DNA from: Thermosediminibacter litoriperuensis
GTDB taxonomy: Bacteria > Bacillota > Thermosediminibacteria > Thermosediminibacterales > Thermosediminibacteraceae
Length of the DNA stretch: 52,134 nt
Assembly: GCF_008124715.1 (NCBI RefSeq)
Contig: NZ_VNHO01000017.1
Coordinates: 1 to 52,134, forward strand
Reading direction: 5' to 3'
Of this stretch, positions 27,455-36,604 are shown in pieces. Numbering within the stretch: position 1 is the first letter of the stretch; each line of letters opens with the position of its first letter. Below the pieces are notes generated by a model. It was not told the DNA's origin, ran no database searches, and was given only the letters and a program-made list of their open reading frames with translations. Made by a program: the position numbers and the translations under genes.

Positions 27455-27485
27455 GAGAGAGGAAAATCCTCTCTCTTCCTTTTTT
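27455..27485 (+). terminator. Terminator after the S-layer-like gene
   Basis: GAGAGAGGA (27455-27463) pairs with TCCTCTCTC (27467-27475) around AAA, followed by TTCCTTTTTTG. Confidence 0.9.
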
Positions 27486-27583
27486 GTTTCCACTGTATGG
27501 GCTAATCTTTTGCAGTGAAAGTCTGCATGGGGCAGGTAGCGGGGACAAATAACTGAATGACAATACTGTCAGCTAACCACTAG

Positions 27584-27937
27584 TTCTGCGACAGCGCAGA
27601 GACCGCCTACAGGTACGGTTTCATCAGGGGTGATCAGAACGGTTTGTTCAACCCCGGGATGGGTGTCTCTCGCCAGGAGATGGCAGCTGTACTGGTCAGA
27701 GCCATGAACCTTGAAAAAGAGGCTGCTCTGATGTCCGACTCAGAGGTGGAGTCACTGCTTGCCTTCAAAGACGAGAGCGAAATCGAGCCCTGGGCCATGA
27801 AGTACGTTGCTGCTGCCGTAAAGTACGGGCTCATTAAAGGTAATCCCGACGGTACCTTCGGGTCCAAGGATTTCACCAGGCGCGACCAGGCGGCTGCGGT
27901 GATCTTTAGACTGCTTAAGCAGAAGCGAAGGGTATAG
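27584..27937 (+). pseudogene. 5'-truncated SLH-domain protein gene
   Basis: The frame opens after a TAG at 27581-27583 and immediately encodes SLH sequence: 'ETAYRYGFIRGDQNGLFNPG', 'VSRQEMAAVLVRAMNL', then 'IEPWAMKYVAAAVKYGLIKG' and 'NPDGTFGSKDFTRRDQAAAV'. That is two SLH domains, the usual C-terminal end of a larger surface protein, without signal peptide or body. A TTG at 27644 could start a 97-residue product but has no ribosome site. It lies 140 bases after an intact SLH gene, consistent with a decayed tandem paralogue. Confidence 0.8.
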
Positions 27938-27950
27938 AGTTAAATATTAA

Positions 27951-27989
27951 GCCCGGCGGTTCTAAAACAGCCGGGCGTTCTATTTTTTA
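27951..27989 (+). terminator. Terminator after the truncated SLH gene
   Basis: GCCCGGC (27951-27957) pairs with GCCGGGC (27970-27976), followed by a T-run at 27981-27989. Its sequence is closely related to the hairpin at 28490-28519. Confidence 0.85.
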
Positions 27990-28127
27990 TGTCTGCTGTA
28001 TTATTACAACCTCTTTTATCTTTTTTAATTATTGATATAATATTAATAACAAATAGAATTTAAATGACAGGTACTGTAAAGGATTAAAAATTCAGTTTGA
28101 AAGAGCTTAATATAATGAGGTGGAATT

Positions 28128-28414
28128 ATGTTATCGGAACCCAATTACACTAATATCCAACTTACGTAGGAATTTATAAGCATATTATCTAAAGTCGGCA
28201 TTGGTAAATCTATTGATGAAAGATAAGGTTATCCCTTGCCATTAGTTTTTATGTAGAAAAAATTGTGACCTTAGAGAAGGCGGCAGAGCTTGCGGGTAAG
28301 CCCCTTGCAAATTTTATAGAAATACTGAAGAGCAAAGGAATACCATGGATGGATTATAGTAAAGAACACGTAAACGAAGATGATTTTGCCATAAGAAAAT
28401 ATAATACCGAATAG
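28128..28414 (+). pseudogene. UPF0175-family antitoxin, broken by a stop and a frameshift
   Basis: ATG at 28128 with a GAGGTGG ribosome site opens 'MLSEPNYTNIQLT', stopped by TAG at 28167-28169; the frame continues 'EFISILSKVGIGKSIDER' to a TAA, and the conserved part is read one frame over: 'LAISFYVEKIVTLEKAAELA', 'GKPLANFIEILKSKGIPWMD', ending at TAG (28412-28414). The pattern 'xxLgkAaelAgxxxxeFxexLxxrgIp' is the UPF0175 signature. These small DNA-binding proteins are antitoxins for DUF3368 PIN-domain toxins. Two lesions make it non-functional. Confidence 0.75.
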
Positions 28415-28424
28415 GAGAAAAAGA

Positions 28425-28484
28425 ATGAGTAAAATTATTAGCAACTCAGAATTCTCAAAAGTGAAGGTGAAAGTTAATAAATGA
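28425..28484 (+). pseudogene. Remnant start of a DUF3368/PIN-domain toxin
   Basis: Ten bases after the broken antitoxin, behind AGGAG, an ATG opens 'MSKIISNSEFSKVKVKVNK' and ends at TGA 28482-28484. PIN toxins paired with UPF0175 usually begin 'MSKiVSNtTPLIaLaki'; only the first eight residues match before the frame collapses, so the body has been deleted. Weak on sequence alone, supported by position. Confidence 0.45.
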
Positions 28485-28489
28485 GGCAA

Positions 28490-28519
28490 AACGCCCGGCG
28501 GTATAAACCGCCGGGCGTT
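28490..28519. terminator. Strong hairpin serving the minus-strand ABC operon
   Basis: A perfect 13-bp stem pairs 28490-28502 with 28507-28519 around ATAA. On the minus strand it lies four bases past the permease stop codon and is followed by GTTTTG. It resembles the hairpin at 27951-27976 in core sequence (GCCCGGCGGT ... GCCGGGCGTT). Confidence 0.75.
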
Positions 28520-28523
28520 GCTA

Positions 28524-29699
28524 TTACTCATACCGCAAAGCCTCTACGGGGTTGAGGCCGGCGGCCCTGCTGGCGGGGTAAAGGCCGAAGAAGACACCCA
28601 CCAGCAGCGAGAAGCTGAAGGCGAGAATTACGAAGGGGGGCGCGAATTTTACGCTTATGCCCAGGGCGCTCTTCAGGGCGTAGGCGGCGGCGAAACCCGA
28701 AAGCACCCCGAATACTCCGCCGGAGCCGCTGAGGATGATGGATTCTATGAGGAACTGGAGCAGTATATCCTGCTTCGTGGCTCCCAGGGCCTTGCGGATG
28801 CCGATTTCCTTCGTTCTCTCCGTTATTGACACCAGCATTATATTCATTATCCCGATGCCGCCGACAAGCAGGGAGATGGCGGCTATACCGCCCAGCATGG
28901 CGGACATGGCGCCGGTGGTCTGCTGGACTGTCTCAAGCACCTGGGTCTGGTCGAATATCCGGAAGCTGTCTTCATCCCCTCTGAATTTTTTTAGGAGCTC
29001 GGAAGTCAAATGGTCGATTGCCGGCTGCACGACTTCCGGGGAGCCGGCCTGCATGTAAATCTGGTTTATGCCACTTCTGCCGGTGAGGGTGCAGGCCACG
29101 GTGATGGGGATCAGTATTATTTCGTCTTCGGAGCCTCCTATCGTGTTGCCCTTGGGTGCGAGGACCCCGATTACCTCGAAGATCCTGTTCTTCACCCGGA
29201 TTTCCTGGCCCAGGGGGTTGGTGCTCCCGAAGAGTTCTTCAGCCGCGGTGGAACCTATAACCGCCACGCTTCGCCTGAGCCTGACGTCGTCGGTGGTAAA
29301 AAACCTTCCCCGGGCTATGATCAGGTTCCTTATGGCCGCGTAGGCTTCGTTGGTGCCGGTGATGTTTACATCCATACTCTCGCCCCTGTAAACGGCCTTG
29401 AGCCTGGCGGTGGAAACCGGAGCCGCGTTATCTATGAAGGGGTTTTTGGACGAAAGCTCCTGGAATTCTTCGTATGTCAGGGAATTCGCAGGCCCGCGGC
29501 CCGTAATGTTCACCGCTATGAGGTTGGCGCCCAGGCTTTTAATGTTCTCTTCTATTTGAGATGCCGTGCCCTGAGTTATTGATACCAGGGTAATTACCGA
29601 AGCGACGCCTATGATTACGCCGAGCATGGTGAGGAAGGAACGCATTTTTTTGCGGGTGATGCTCCTTAGGGCCATCTTTATATAAGCGGAAAAAGGCAT
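28524..29699 (-). CDS. MacB/FtsX-type ABC transporter permease
   Basis: A 391-residue membrane protein: N-terminal helix ('MRSFLTMLGVIIGVASVITL'), a large extracytoplasmic MacB_PCD domain (residues about 45-250) and a C-terminal FtsX region of three helices with 'SITERTKEIGIRKALGATKQ'. Such permeases act mechanically to push substrates (peptides, macrolides, lipopeptides) out through an adaptor rather than moving them across the inner membrane themselves. It is the last gene of the minus-strand operon adaptor-ATPase-permease; 1 base separates it from the ATPase stop region. Confidence 0.93.
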   Translation of the reverse strand: MPFSAYIKMALRSITRKKMRSFLTMLGVIIGVASVITLVSITQGTASQIEENIKSLGANLIAVNITGRGPANSLTYEEFQELSSKNPFIDNAAPVSTARLKAVYRGESMDVNITGTNEAYAAIRNLIIARGRFFTTDDVRLRRSVAVIGSTAAEELFGSTNPLGQEIRVKNRIFEVIGVLAPKGNTIGGSEDEIILIPITVACTLTGRSGINQIYMQAGSPEVVQPAIDHLTSELLKKFRGDEDSFRIFDQTQVLETVQQTTGAMSAMLGGIAAISLLVGGIGIMNIMLVSITERTKEIGIRKALGATKQDILLQFLIESIILSGSGGVFGVLSGFAAAYALKSALGISVKFAPPFVILAFSFSLLVGVFFGLYPASRAAGLNPVEALRYE

Positions 29700-29700
29700 T

Positions 29701-30381
29701 TTAATCCTTCACCCTTTCGTCGCGGACTATTTTTCCGTCCCTTATTTCGATTTTTCTCTTGGCCCTGGCAGCGATCTCCCTGTCGTGGGTTATGAGTATT
29801 ACGGTTTTTCCGGACCCGTTTAGTGATTCCAGGATGTTCATTACTTCGGCGCCGGATCTGGAGTCCAGGTTGCCCGTGGGTTCATCGGCCAGGATGAGGG
29901 GTGGGTCAGCGGCCAGAGCCCGGGCGATGGCCACTCTCTGCTGCTGGCCGCCGGACATTTCCGAAGGCCTGTGACGGGTCCGGTCCGATAGGCCTACGAG
30001 GTCAAGAAGTTCGGCTGCCCTCGTCTGCCTCTCGGCGGGCTTTACGCCGGCGTATATGAGGGGCAGCTCGACGTTTTCCAGGGCGTCCAGGTCCGGTATG
30101 AGGTTGAAGCTCTGGAATACAAAGCCTATTTTCCTGTTCCTTATCTTCGCCAGTTCCCGGTCCTTCAATTCGCTGACGGGTTTGCCCTCAAAGATGTAGC
30201 TGCCCGAGGTCGGGGTGTCGATGAGGCCCAGGATGTTCATCAGCGTTGTCTTTCCGGACCCGGAAGGTCCCAGGACGGCCACGAATTCGCCTTCATCTAC
30301 TTTAAGGTTTATGTCATCGAGGACGGGTACCTGGTTTTTTCCCTTTCCGTAAACCTTGGAAACGCCTATCAGCTCGATCAC
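29701..30381 (-). CDS. MacB/LolD-type ABC transporter ATPase
   Basis: A 226-residue ATPase with Walker A '[13 protein letters not shown]', Q-loop region '[20 protein letters not shown]', signature '[14 protein letters not shown]' and Walker B '[13 protein letters not shown]', plus the H-loop '[10 protein letters not shown]'. The minus-strand GTG at 30381 is nine bases from AAGGAGG; an ATG at 30390 touches the ribosome site and is less likely. It energises the permease encoded next. Confidence 0.95.
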   Translation of the reverse strand: MIELIGVSKVYGKGKNQVPVLDDINLKVDEGEFVAVLGPSGSGKTTLMNILGLIDTPTSGSYIFEGKPVSELKDRELAKIRNRKIGFVFQSFNLIPDLDALENVELPLIYAGVKPAERQTRAAELLDLVGLSDRTRHRPSEMSGGQQQRVAIARALAADPPLILADEPTGNLDSRSGAEVMNILESLNGSGKTVILITHDREIAARAKRKIEIRDGKIVRDERVKD

Positions 30382-30397
30382 TGTCGCCATCCTCCTT

Positions 30398-32014
30398 TTA
30401 CCGCCTGGGTCCGGACGGCCCTATGAACATTCCCGGGGGCCGCATCTGGGTGCGCTGGGTTGTTCCTGTCGTCCTGCCGGTGCCGGATGTCAGCAGTACC
30501 AAATCGCCCTCGTTCAGGCCCTCCAGTATTTCGACGTATTCGCTGTTGGAGATACCCGTCTTTACTTCTTTGAAATTCTGACGGCCATTGCCGTTCTGCG
30601 GGGAGGACTGACCTTTTTCCGCCAGAACGACGAAACTTTTTCCGTTTATCTGCCGCACGGCCGATACGGGTACCATCAGCGTATCCTCTTTTGTCTCCAT
30701 GATTATCTCCACGCTTACGGTCATGCCGGCCCTGAGCTCTTCAATGGGCTCCGTCACGACGGTGACGTCGAAGGTGGAAACGTCGTTCTGCACGGTGCCG
30801 ATTTCGGCTACGTGTTCGACGGTGCCTTCCCAGGTCCTGCCCGGCAGCGCGTCGGAAGTGACCTTTGCCGGCATTCCCGGCTTTACCCTTATGGCGTCCA
30901 GTTCGTCGACAGACACGACCACCTTCATTTTAGAATAGTCCGCCATTATTACAAGCGGGTTGCGGTTTTCCTGGCTGCCCGACTGGATCAATTCCTCGCC
31001 TTCGCTGGCATTCACTTCGACGATGGTGCCGTCGAAGGGGGCCGTATATGTCAGCTGCTCCTTCTGCAGGAGTTTCTGCTGGTAGTCCAGCTGTGCCTGC
31101 TCCAGGGACCGGCGGGCGGTTTCCACATTCCGGTTGACTTCCTCGGAGCTTAAGGAGAGCAACCTCCCGCCTTCATCGACGACCGCATTTTCTTTTACGT
31201 AAATTTCTTCAACCGTCCCGGCAGCCTCGGCCTTTACGTCAACCAGTTCCGGCGGCTCCAGGGCGGCGCTTTGGACGCTCTGCTCGGTCCCGTTTTCCGT
31301 AGAGATGCTGACGTCAACCAGGGTTTGTTGGCCTTCTATGTAGTAATCACCGTCAATTTCTACGGTGGCGTAGTAAAATACAGCACCGCTCGGCTGTACG
31401 ACGCCCTTTTCCTCCACTTCCCTTACGGCTCCTTCGGTGGTGAAAAGAGAATCCAAAAAAAGCACCTGTGCCTTCTGGCCCGGCTTTATGTTCTTTATCT
31501 GGTAGCCGTTAAAGGGGGCCCGGACCAGGGTTTTACCGGGGCTTAACTGGAGCCTTGCCACCACGGCGCCCTTTGATACGGATTCGCCCTTCCTCACGGT
31601 AATCTCTTTCACAAGACCTTTATCGGGCGACCTGACCTCGGTCTTTTCCAGGGCCAAAAGGGCCTCCTCCAGCGTTGTTTTCTGCTGGGCTACGCTTAAT
31701 TCCGCCTTTCGCAGCGAGAGGTCCGTTTCCTCGTTGCTCAATACGAGCAGCGGGTCGCCCTTATTGACCCGGTCGCCGGCCTTTACGTAAATTTTTACCA
31801 CTTTGCCGCTGCCCCTAGGCAGCAGTTCGTGAAGCTCGTAAGGCTGTATCGTCCCGCTGGCCTTGACGCTCACGGTGAGGTCGCCCCTCTGTACGCGGGC
31901 GGTCAGGGCAGGGGTGGTGGAGGCCGCCTTTTGACGGCCGCCTGCGAAGAAAAAGTAGGATGCTGCGGCGACGGCGGCAATTGTTATGGGGACTAATATT
32001 TTTTTATACTTCAT
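30398..32014 (-). CDS. Efflux adaptor (HlyD/MacA family) with tandem modules
   Basis: A 538-residue membrane-anchored adaptor, well above the usual 350-400 residues. N-terminal anchor 'ILVPITIAAVAAASYFFFAG'; a first lipoyl-type half at about 50-100 ('GSGKVVKIYVKAGDRVNKGD') with short hairpin helices; a second, separate lipoyl/barrel-sandwich unit at about 265-370 ('AEAAGTVEEIYVKENAVVDE', 'YTAPFDGTIVEVNASEGEEL'); then beta-barrel and membrane-proximal domains ('DALPGRTWEGTVEHVAEIGT'). A duplicated module is inferred. The start ATG at 32014 has GGAGGTG; 11 more codons upstream are open without a ribosome site. First gene of the minus-strand operon. Confidence 0.9.
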   Translation of the reverse strand: MKYKKILVPITIAAVAAASYFFFAGGRQKAASTTPALTARVQRGDLTVSVKASGTIQPYELHELLPRGSGKVVKIYVKAGDRVNKGDPLLVLSNEETDLSLRKAELSVAQQKTTLEEALLALEKTEVRSPDKGLVKEITVRKGESVSKGAVVARLQLSPGKTLVRAPFNGYQIKNIKPGQKAQVLFLDSLFTTEGAVREVEEKGVVQPSGAVFYYATVEIDGDYYIEGQQTLVDVSISTENGTEQSVQSAALEPPELVDVKAEAAGTVEEIYVKENAVVDEGGRLLSLSSEEVNRNVETARRSLEQAQLDYQQKLLQKEQLTYTAPFDGTIVEVNASEGEELIQSGSQENRNPLVIMADYSKMKVVVSVDELDAIRVKPGMPAKVTSDALPGRTWEGTVEHVAEIGTVQNDVSTFDVTVVTEPIEELRAGMTVSVEIIMETKEDTLMVPVSAVRQINGKSFVVLAEKGQSSPQNGNGRQNFKEVKTGISNSEYVEILEGLNEGDLVLLTSGTGRTTGTTQRTQMRPPGMFIGPSGPRR

Positions 32015-32172
32015 AGAACACCTCCGCGTAAAACTGCTTTTTAACAAATATTATATCGAAATATGTTTATGGAAATATGTAAAATTTGTGATAACAATCT
32101 AAAGAAACAGTTTTTAAGAATTTAATGGTGGCTTTAATTATTATTCCTGCCTGACGTTTATCCTTGGAGCTG

Positions 32173-32201
32173 TTGATATTGGACACAAATTATGGTAATA
32201 T
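32173..32201 (+). promoter_or_regulatory. Promoter of the RND efflux operon
   Basis: TTGATA at 32173-32178 and TAATAT at 32196-32201 with a 17-base spacer; the predicted start is about 10 bases before or at the operator. Confidence 0.65.
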
Positions 32202-32211
32202 TAACCCTATA

Positions 32212-32227
32212 GACCGACCGGTCGGTC
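32212..32227. promoter_or_regulatory. Perfect 16-bp palindromic operator, probable TetR site
   Basis: GACCGACCGGTCGGTC is a perfect palindrome just downstream of the -10 box and 21 bases before the first gene. This sequence type is well known for TetR-family repressors of efflux genes. The TetR gene at 37769 ends the same operon, so autoregulated repression relieved by a ligand is the simplest reading. No second copy is seen in the window. Confidence 0.8.
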
Positions 32228-32248
32228 GAACTGTGGGAGGGTGTTTAA

Positions 32249-33493
32249 ATGATCAGAAAAGGGTTTGCGGCATTGATCCTTTTTCTTATCCTTGTAATGG
32301 TCGTTACGGGCTGCGGCAGGAAGCCGCCGGCGACCGCCGGTGCCCAGAAGCCCGTCCCCGTGAGGGTGGACCGGGTGACTGCGCGGGATCTGGCGGAGTA
32401 CCGTTCCTTTCCCGGTACGGTGGAGGCTGCGGGCCAGGTAACCGTTACCGCCAAGATTTCGGGCAGAGTGGAAGCGGTTCTGGTAAAGGCCGGCGATAAA
32501 GTAAAGGCCGGCCAGGTGCTGGTAAAGCTAGAACAGCAGGACGTGCAGGCACAGGTGAGCCAGGCCAGAGCGGGGTACGAAGCAGCCCTTGCCAACTACA
32601 ATAAAATAAGCAGCCAGCTGGAGCAGGAGGTCCAGCGGCTGGAGTCGGCGTTCAAACAGGCGCAGGCGAGCTTTAACGACGCCGCCCGGAATTACGAGAG
32701 GATGAGTAAACTGTATCAGGACGGAGCTATATCGATGCGCGAATTCGAAAGCATCGAGCTACAGTACAAAGTTGCGAAGGAGCAGTACGAATCTGCCAAG
32801 GTGCAGCTGGAGATGACAAAAGATAAGTCGGCGCCGGAAACCGTGGCGGCGGCGAAAGCCCAGGTGGAGCAGGCCAGGGCCGCGCTTTCCGCCGCGCAGA
32901 GCGCCCTCGATAACACGCTGATAACCGCGCCCGTCGACGGCGTTGTCGGGGCGGTAGACGTGAAGGTGGGCCAGCTCCTTACTCCTGGCATACCCGTAGC
33001 CACTTTGGGTAACACAGGCAATATGGTCGTTAAGATCAACGTAAGCGAAGATGTTATAAATTCCATGAGAACCGGGCAGAAGGTTCAGGTTGCCATCGAA
33101 GCCGCCGGGGTGAACCTGGAAGGCACGGTGACCAGCGTAAGCCCCTACAAGGACCCGAGGACCGGTACCTACCCCGTTGAAGTGAATATAGCCGGAGCCG
33201 GCGAAAACGTAAAGCCCGGCATGTTCGCCAGGGTGAAGCTGGCCGTCGCCTCATACAGCGGAGTGATAGCCGTTCCCGAGGAATGCGTGCTCACAAAAGG
33301 CGGGGATAAAATAGTCTACCTGGTGGAAGGCGGGAAGGCAAAAGTGGTGAAGGTCGTTACCGGCCCTACGGTTAACGGATTTACGGTAATTGAGGAGGGT
33401 CTGGAGGAAGGTCTCGAAGTTGTGGTTGAGGGCCAGGAGTATCTGGACGACGGTACACCGGTGGAAGTGACCGGCAAGGAGGGGACGAAATGA
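32249..33493 (+). CDS. RND efflux adaptor lipoprotein (AcrA/MdtA-like)
   Basis: A 414-residue membrane-fusion protein. Lipoprotein signal: hydrophobic segment then 'MVVTGCGRK' with Cys at residue 23 as the lipidation site. Lipoyl halves 'ISGRVEAVLVKAGDKVKAGQ' and 'NTLITAPVDGVVGAVDVKVG' bracket a long coiled coil (about 100-215); a beta-barrel ('KINVSEDVINSMRTGQKVQV') and membrane-proximal domain follow. It couples the RND pump to an outer partner. ATG at 32249 behind GGGAGGG; it overlaps the pump gene by 4 bases. Confidence 0.93.
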   Translation: MIRKGFAALILFLILVMVVTGCGRKPPATAGAQKPVPVRVDRVTARDLAEYRSFPGTVEAAGQVTVTAKISGRVEAVLVKAGDKVKAGQVLVKLEQQDVQAQVSQARAGYEAALANYNKISSQLEQEVQRLESAFKQAQASFNDAARNYERMSKLYQDGAISMREFESIELQYKVAKEQYESAKVQLEMTKDKSAPETVAAAKAQVEQARAALSAAQSALDNTLITAPVDGVVGAVDVKVGQLLTPGIPVATLGNTGNMVVKINVSEDVINSMRTGQKVQVAIEAAGVNLEGTVTSVSPYKDPRTGTYPVEVNIAGAGENVKPGMFARVKLAVASYSGVIAVPEECVLTKGGDKIVYLVEGGKAKVVKVVTGPTVNGFTVIEEGLEEGLEVVVEGQEYLDDGTPVEVTGKEGTK

Positions 33494-36400
33494 GCCTAGC
33501 GAAGTTTTCGATAAGGCACCCGGTTACCATGATAATGATCGTCCTCATCGTGCTGGTGCTGGGTGCTGTTTCCCTCGACAGGCTTGGCATAGACCTTTTG
33601 CCAAATATAAGCTTTCCCACGCTGATGGTGGTAACCGAATACGAGGGTGCGGGGCCCGAGGAAATAGAAAACCTGATTACAAAGCCCCTGGAACAGGTGA
33701 TAAGTACGGTCAACAACGTCAAAAGCGTCAAGTCTACTTCTCTGGAAGGTGTATCAAGCATAACGGTGGAGTTCAACTGGGGCACTGACATGGATTTCGC
33801 CGTGCTGAACGTCAGGGAGAAGATAGACCTTATCAAGAACGCCCTGCCATCGGAAGCCGGTTCCCCCCAGATTTATAAATACGACGCTTCGCAGATTCCG
33901 GTCATGGAGATAGCCCTCTATGGCAGCCGGGACATGAAAGAGCTTAGGAAGATCGCCGAGGATAAGGTCAAAAACAGGCTGCTGAAGCTGGAGGGCGTGG
34001 GAATGGTTCAGGCCTTCGGGGGGAGCAGGAGGGAGATACAGATAATAGTGGACCCCGACAGGCTGGCCCATTACGGGATTTCAATGAATACCATCGTCAA
34101 TGCTCTTCGTGCGGAAAATCTGAATCTCCCCGGAGGTTCTATATCCTACGGCAGGAGGGAATACCTGATAAGGATCACTTCCGAATTCAGGGAAATATCC
34201 GAGATCGAGGGACTGCCCGTTCCGATAGGCGGCGGTGTTACGGTGCCGCTTTCCAGCATAGCGACGGTGAAGGATACCGAAGAGACAGATATACTGGCAA
34301 GGTATAACCGCAAGCCAGGGATCGGTTTTCTGGTTTTCAAACAGAGCGGCTTCAACACCGTGCAGGTCTCTGAAAGGGTGCTGAAGGAACTTAAAGATAT
34401 ACAGCGGGAGCTGCCTCCGGATACCGGCTACGAAGTGGTTTTCGACCAGGCGGATTTCATCAAAAAAGCCATAGGCCGCGTCGTCGAAAACGCCGCCACC
34501 GGTGCGTTCCTCGCAGTCTTCATACTTTACCTATTTTTAAGAAATGTGCGGACTACAATCATAATCGGTGTATCGATTCCCATTTCAATAATAACAACCT
34601 TTATCCTGGTCTATTTCAATAAACTTACCCTCAACATGATGTCCCTGGGCGGGCTTGCCCTGGGCGTCGGAATGCTGGTGGATAACTCCATTGTGGTACT
34701 GGAGAATATCTTCAGGCACCGACAGGAAGGAGGGGATGCTGTAACGGCGGCGGTCTCGGGGACCGATGGGGTCACCAGGGCGGTTATGGCGTCGACGCTG
34801 ACCACCGTTGCCGTGTTCCTGCCGATCGTGTTCGTGGAGGGTATTACGGCGCAGCTCTTCAAAGAATTCGCCCTCACGGTTACCTTTTCGCTGCTGGCGT
34901 CCCTAGTGGTGGCTCTCACGCTGATCCCCCTGCTCTCGTCAAGACTCATGGTGAGGGAGGTGAAGGGAGCGTCCCGGGGATGGCTTGCTAAGCTGGGGCA
35001 GAGGTTCGATGAGGCCTATGAAAGGGTTCTATCCCTTTATCAGAAATCCCTGAAATGGGCTCTGGCCCACAGGAAGATGGTGGTGGGCGTCGCGGCGGCG
35101 GCTTTCGCGGCCACCATGGCGCTGGTACCGCTGGTGGGAACCGAGTTCCTGCCCGGGTCCGATTCGGGCATGATTATGATGAGCGTCGAGATGCCCGAAG
35201 GCACCAGGATCGAGGAACTGGAACGGGTGGTAGATAACCTTAACGAAAAGATAGAAGCCATACCCGAAGTAAAGGGCGTGCTGAACATTGTAGGTTATGA
35301 AGGGACGTCGGATCAGAGAAAAGACAATGAGGCCACCATGCTGGTAAAGATGCAGCCCCTGGCGGAGAGAAAAAGGAGCAGCGAGGAAGTTGCCGAGGAA
35401 ATCCGAACGTTCGCCGAAAAGACCCCCGGCGTGAAGGTCGGCGTTTCGGCTATGGAGACGATGATGTTCTTAGGAGGGGACCAGGACCCGGTTTCCATTA
35501 AAATCAAGGGCGACGACCTGGAGACATTGAAAGACATATCGGAAAAGGTCGTGGAAGCGGTAAAATCGGTGCCCGGTACCCGGGAAGTTGAAAGCAGCCT
35601 CGCCAGGCAGCGCCCGGAGATCAATATAAAGATCGACAGGGAAAAAGCATCGCTCTACGGGTGGAATTCCGCCTATGTGGCCAGCTACGTGAAGACGGCG
35701 GTACAGGGGAGTACCGCCACCAGGATCAGGATGGGCGGCGATGAAATAGATGTAAAGGTGAAAGCTGAAAGCAGCCTGATCGACGATATAGGCAAGCTGA
35801 AGAGCCTCACCATTCCGAGCCCGGCGGGAGTAATGCTGCCCCTTTCCGGTATAGCCGAGGTGACAAAGGCCGAAGGACCTATTTCCATCGAGCGGGAAGA
35901 CCAGACGAGGACCGTCAGGGTTACCGGCAGCGTCCTCGGCAGATTTTCCGGCGAAGTCAACAGGGATATCCAGGAAAAACTGAAGTCCCTAAGGCTGCCG
36001 GAGGGGTACAGCATAGAAATGGGTGGAGAGCAGGAGCAGATGATGGAGTCCTTTAAAAGCCTCTTTCTGGCGTTCCTGCTGGCGGTTCTGCTGGTATACA
36101 TGGTTATGGCGGCCCAGTTCGAGTCCCTGTCGCAGCCCTTCATAATTATGTTTACCGTGCCGCTGGCCCTGATCGGGGTGGTTTTATCCCTGCTTCTGAC
36201 CGGCAGGAGCCTCAACATAACCTCCTTCATTGGGATAATAATGCTGGCCGGTATAGTCGTAAACAACGGTATAGTGCTGATCGACTTCATAAACCAGCTG
36301 CGGCAGAGGGGACTTTCCCGGGAAGAGGCTATATTGAAAGCGGGCCCGATCCGGCTCAGGCCCATACTGATGACGACGCTCACGACAGTACTGGGGCTTT

Positions 36401-36597
36401 TCCCGCTGTCCCTGGGCCTGGGAGAAGGCGGTGAGCTTCGCGCCTCTCTGGCAACGGCGGTCATAGGCGGGCTTACGGTGTCAACGGTGCTCACCCTGGT
36501 GGTGGTCCCGGTGATATACACGTTGTTCGAGGATTTCGGGAAAATAATAGGCAGGATCAATCTGCGGATGAACGGTATCCGCATATTCGGGAGGTAA
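33490..36597 (+). CDS. RND-family efflux pump (AcrB/MdtB-like)
   Basis: A 1,035-residue proton-driven transporter with the expected twelve membrane helices: helix 1 at 'MIMIVLIVLVLGAVSLDRLG', a large extracytoplasmic loop (about 35-330), helices 2-6, a second loop (about 560-860), and helices 8-12. The helix-4 proton-relay region reads 'LALGVGMLVDNSIVVLENIF' with a single Asp, as in HAE1-type Gram-positive RND pumps. 'AGIVVNNGIVLIDFINQLRQ' is the matching segment of the second half. It is flanked by adaptor and TolC-like genes. Confidence 0.96.
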   Translation: MSLAKFSIRHPVTMIMIVLIVLVLGAVSLDRLGIDLLPNISFPTLMVVTEYEGAGPEEIENLITKPLEQVISTVNNVKSVKSTSLEGVSSITVEFNWGTDMDFAVLNVREKIDLIKNALPSEAGSPQIYKYDASQIPVMEIALYGSRDMKELRKIAEDKVKNRLLKLEGVGMVQAFGGSRREIQIIVDPDRLAHYGISMNTIVNALRAENLNLPGGSISYGRREYLIRITSEFREISEIEGLPVPIGGGVTVPLSSIATVKDTEETDILARYNRKPGIGFLVFKQSGFNTVQVSERVLKELKDIQRELPPDTGYEVVFDQADFIKKAIGRVVENAATGAFLAVFILYLFLRNVRTTIIIGVSIPISIITTFILVYFNKLTLNMMSLGGLALGVGMLVDNSIVVLENIFRHRQEGGDAVTAAVSGTDGVTRAVMASTLTTVAVFLPIVFVEGITAQLFKEFALTVTFSLLASLVVALTLIPLLSSRLMVREVKGASRGWLAKLGQRFDEAYERVLSLYQKSLKWALAHRKMVVGVAAAAFAATMALVPLVGTEFLPGSDSGMIMMSVEMPEGTRIEELERVVDNLNEKIEAIPEVKGVLNIVGYEGTSDQRKDNEATMLVKMQPLAERKRSSEEVAEEIRTFAEKTPGVKVGVSAMETMMFLGGDQDPVSIKIKGDDLETLKDISEKVVEAVKSVPGTREVESSLARQRPEINIKIDREKASLYGWNSAYVASYVKTAVQGSTATRIRMGGDEIDVKVKAESSLIDDIGKLKSLTIPSPAGVMLPLSGIAEVTKAEGPISIEREDQTRTVRVTGSVLGRFSGEVNRDIQEKLKSLRLPEGYSIEMGGEQEQMMESFKSLFLAFLLAVLLVYMVMAAQFESLSQPFIIMFTVPLALIGVVLSLLLTGRSLNITSFIGIIMLAGIVVNNGIVLIDFINQLRQRGLSREEAILKAGPIRLRPILMTTLTTVLGLFPLSLGLGEGGELRASLATAVIGGLTVSTVLTLVVVPVIYTLFEDFGKIIGRINLRMNGIRIFGR

Positions 36598-36604
36598 TAA
36601 AATA

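Noticed and set aside
28735-29582. Plus-strand frames opposite the ABC permease
   Set aside because: No domain content; the minus-strand gene has MacB/FtsX motifs over its full length.
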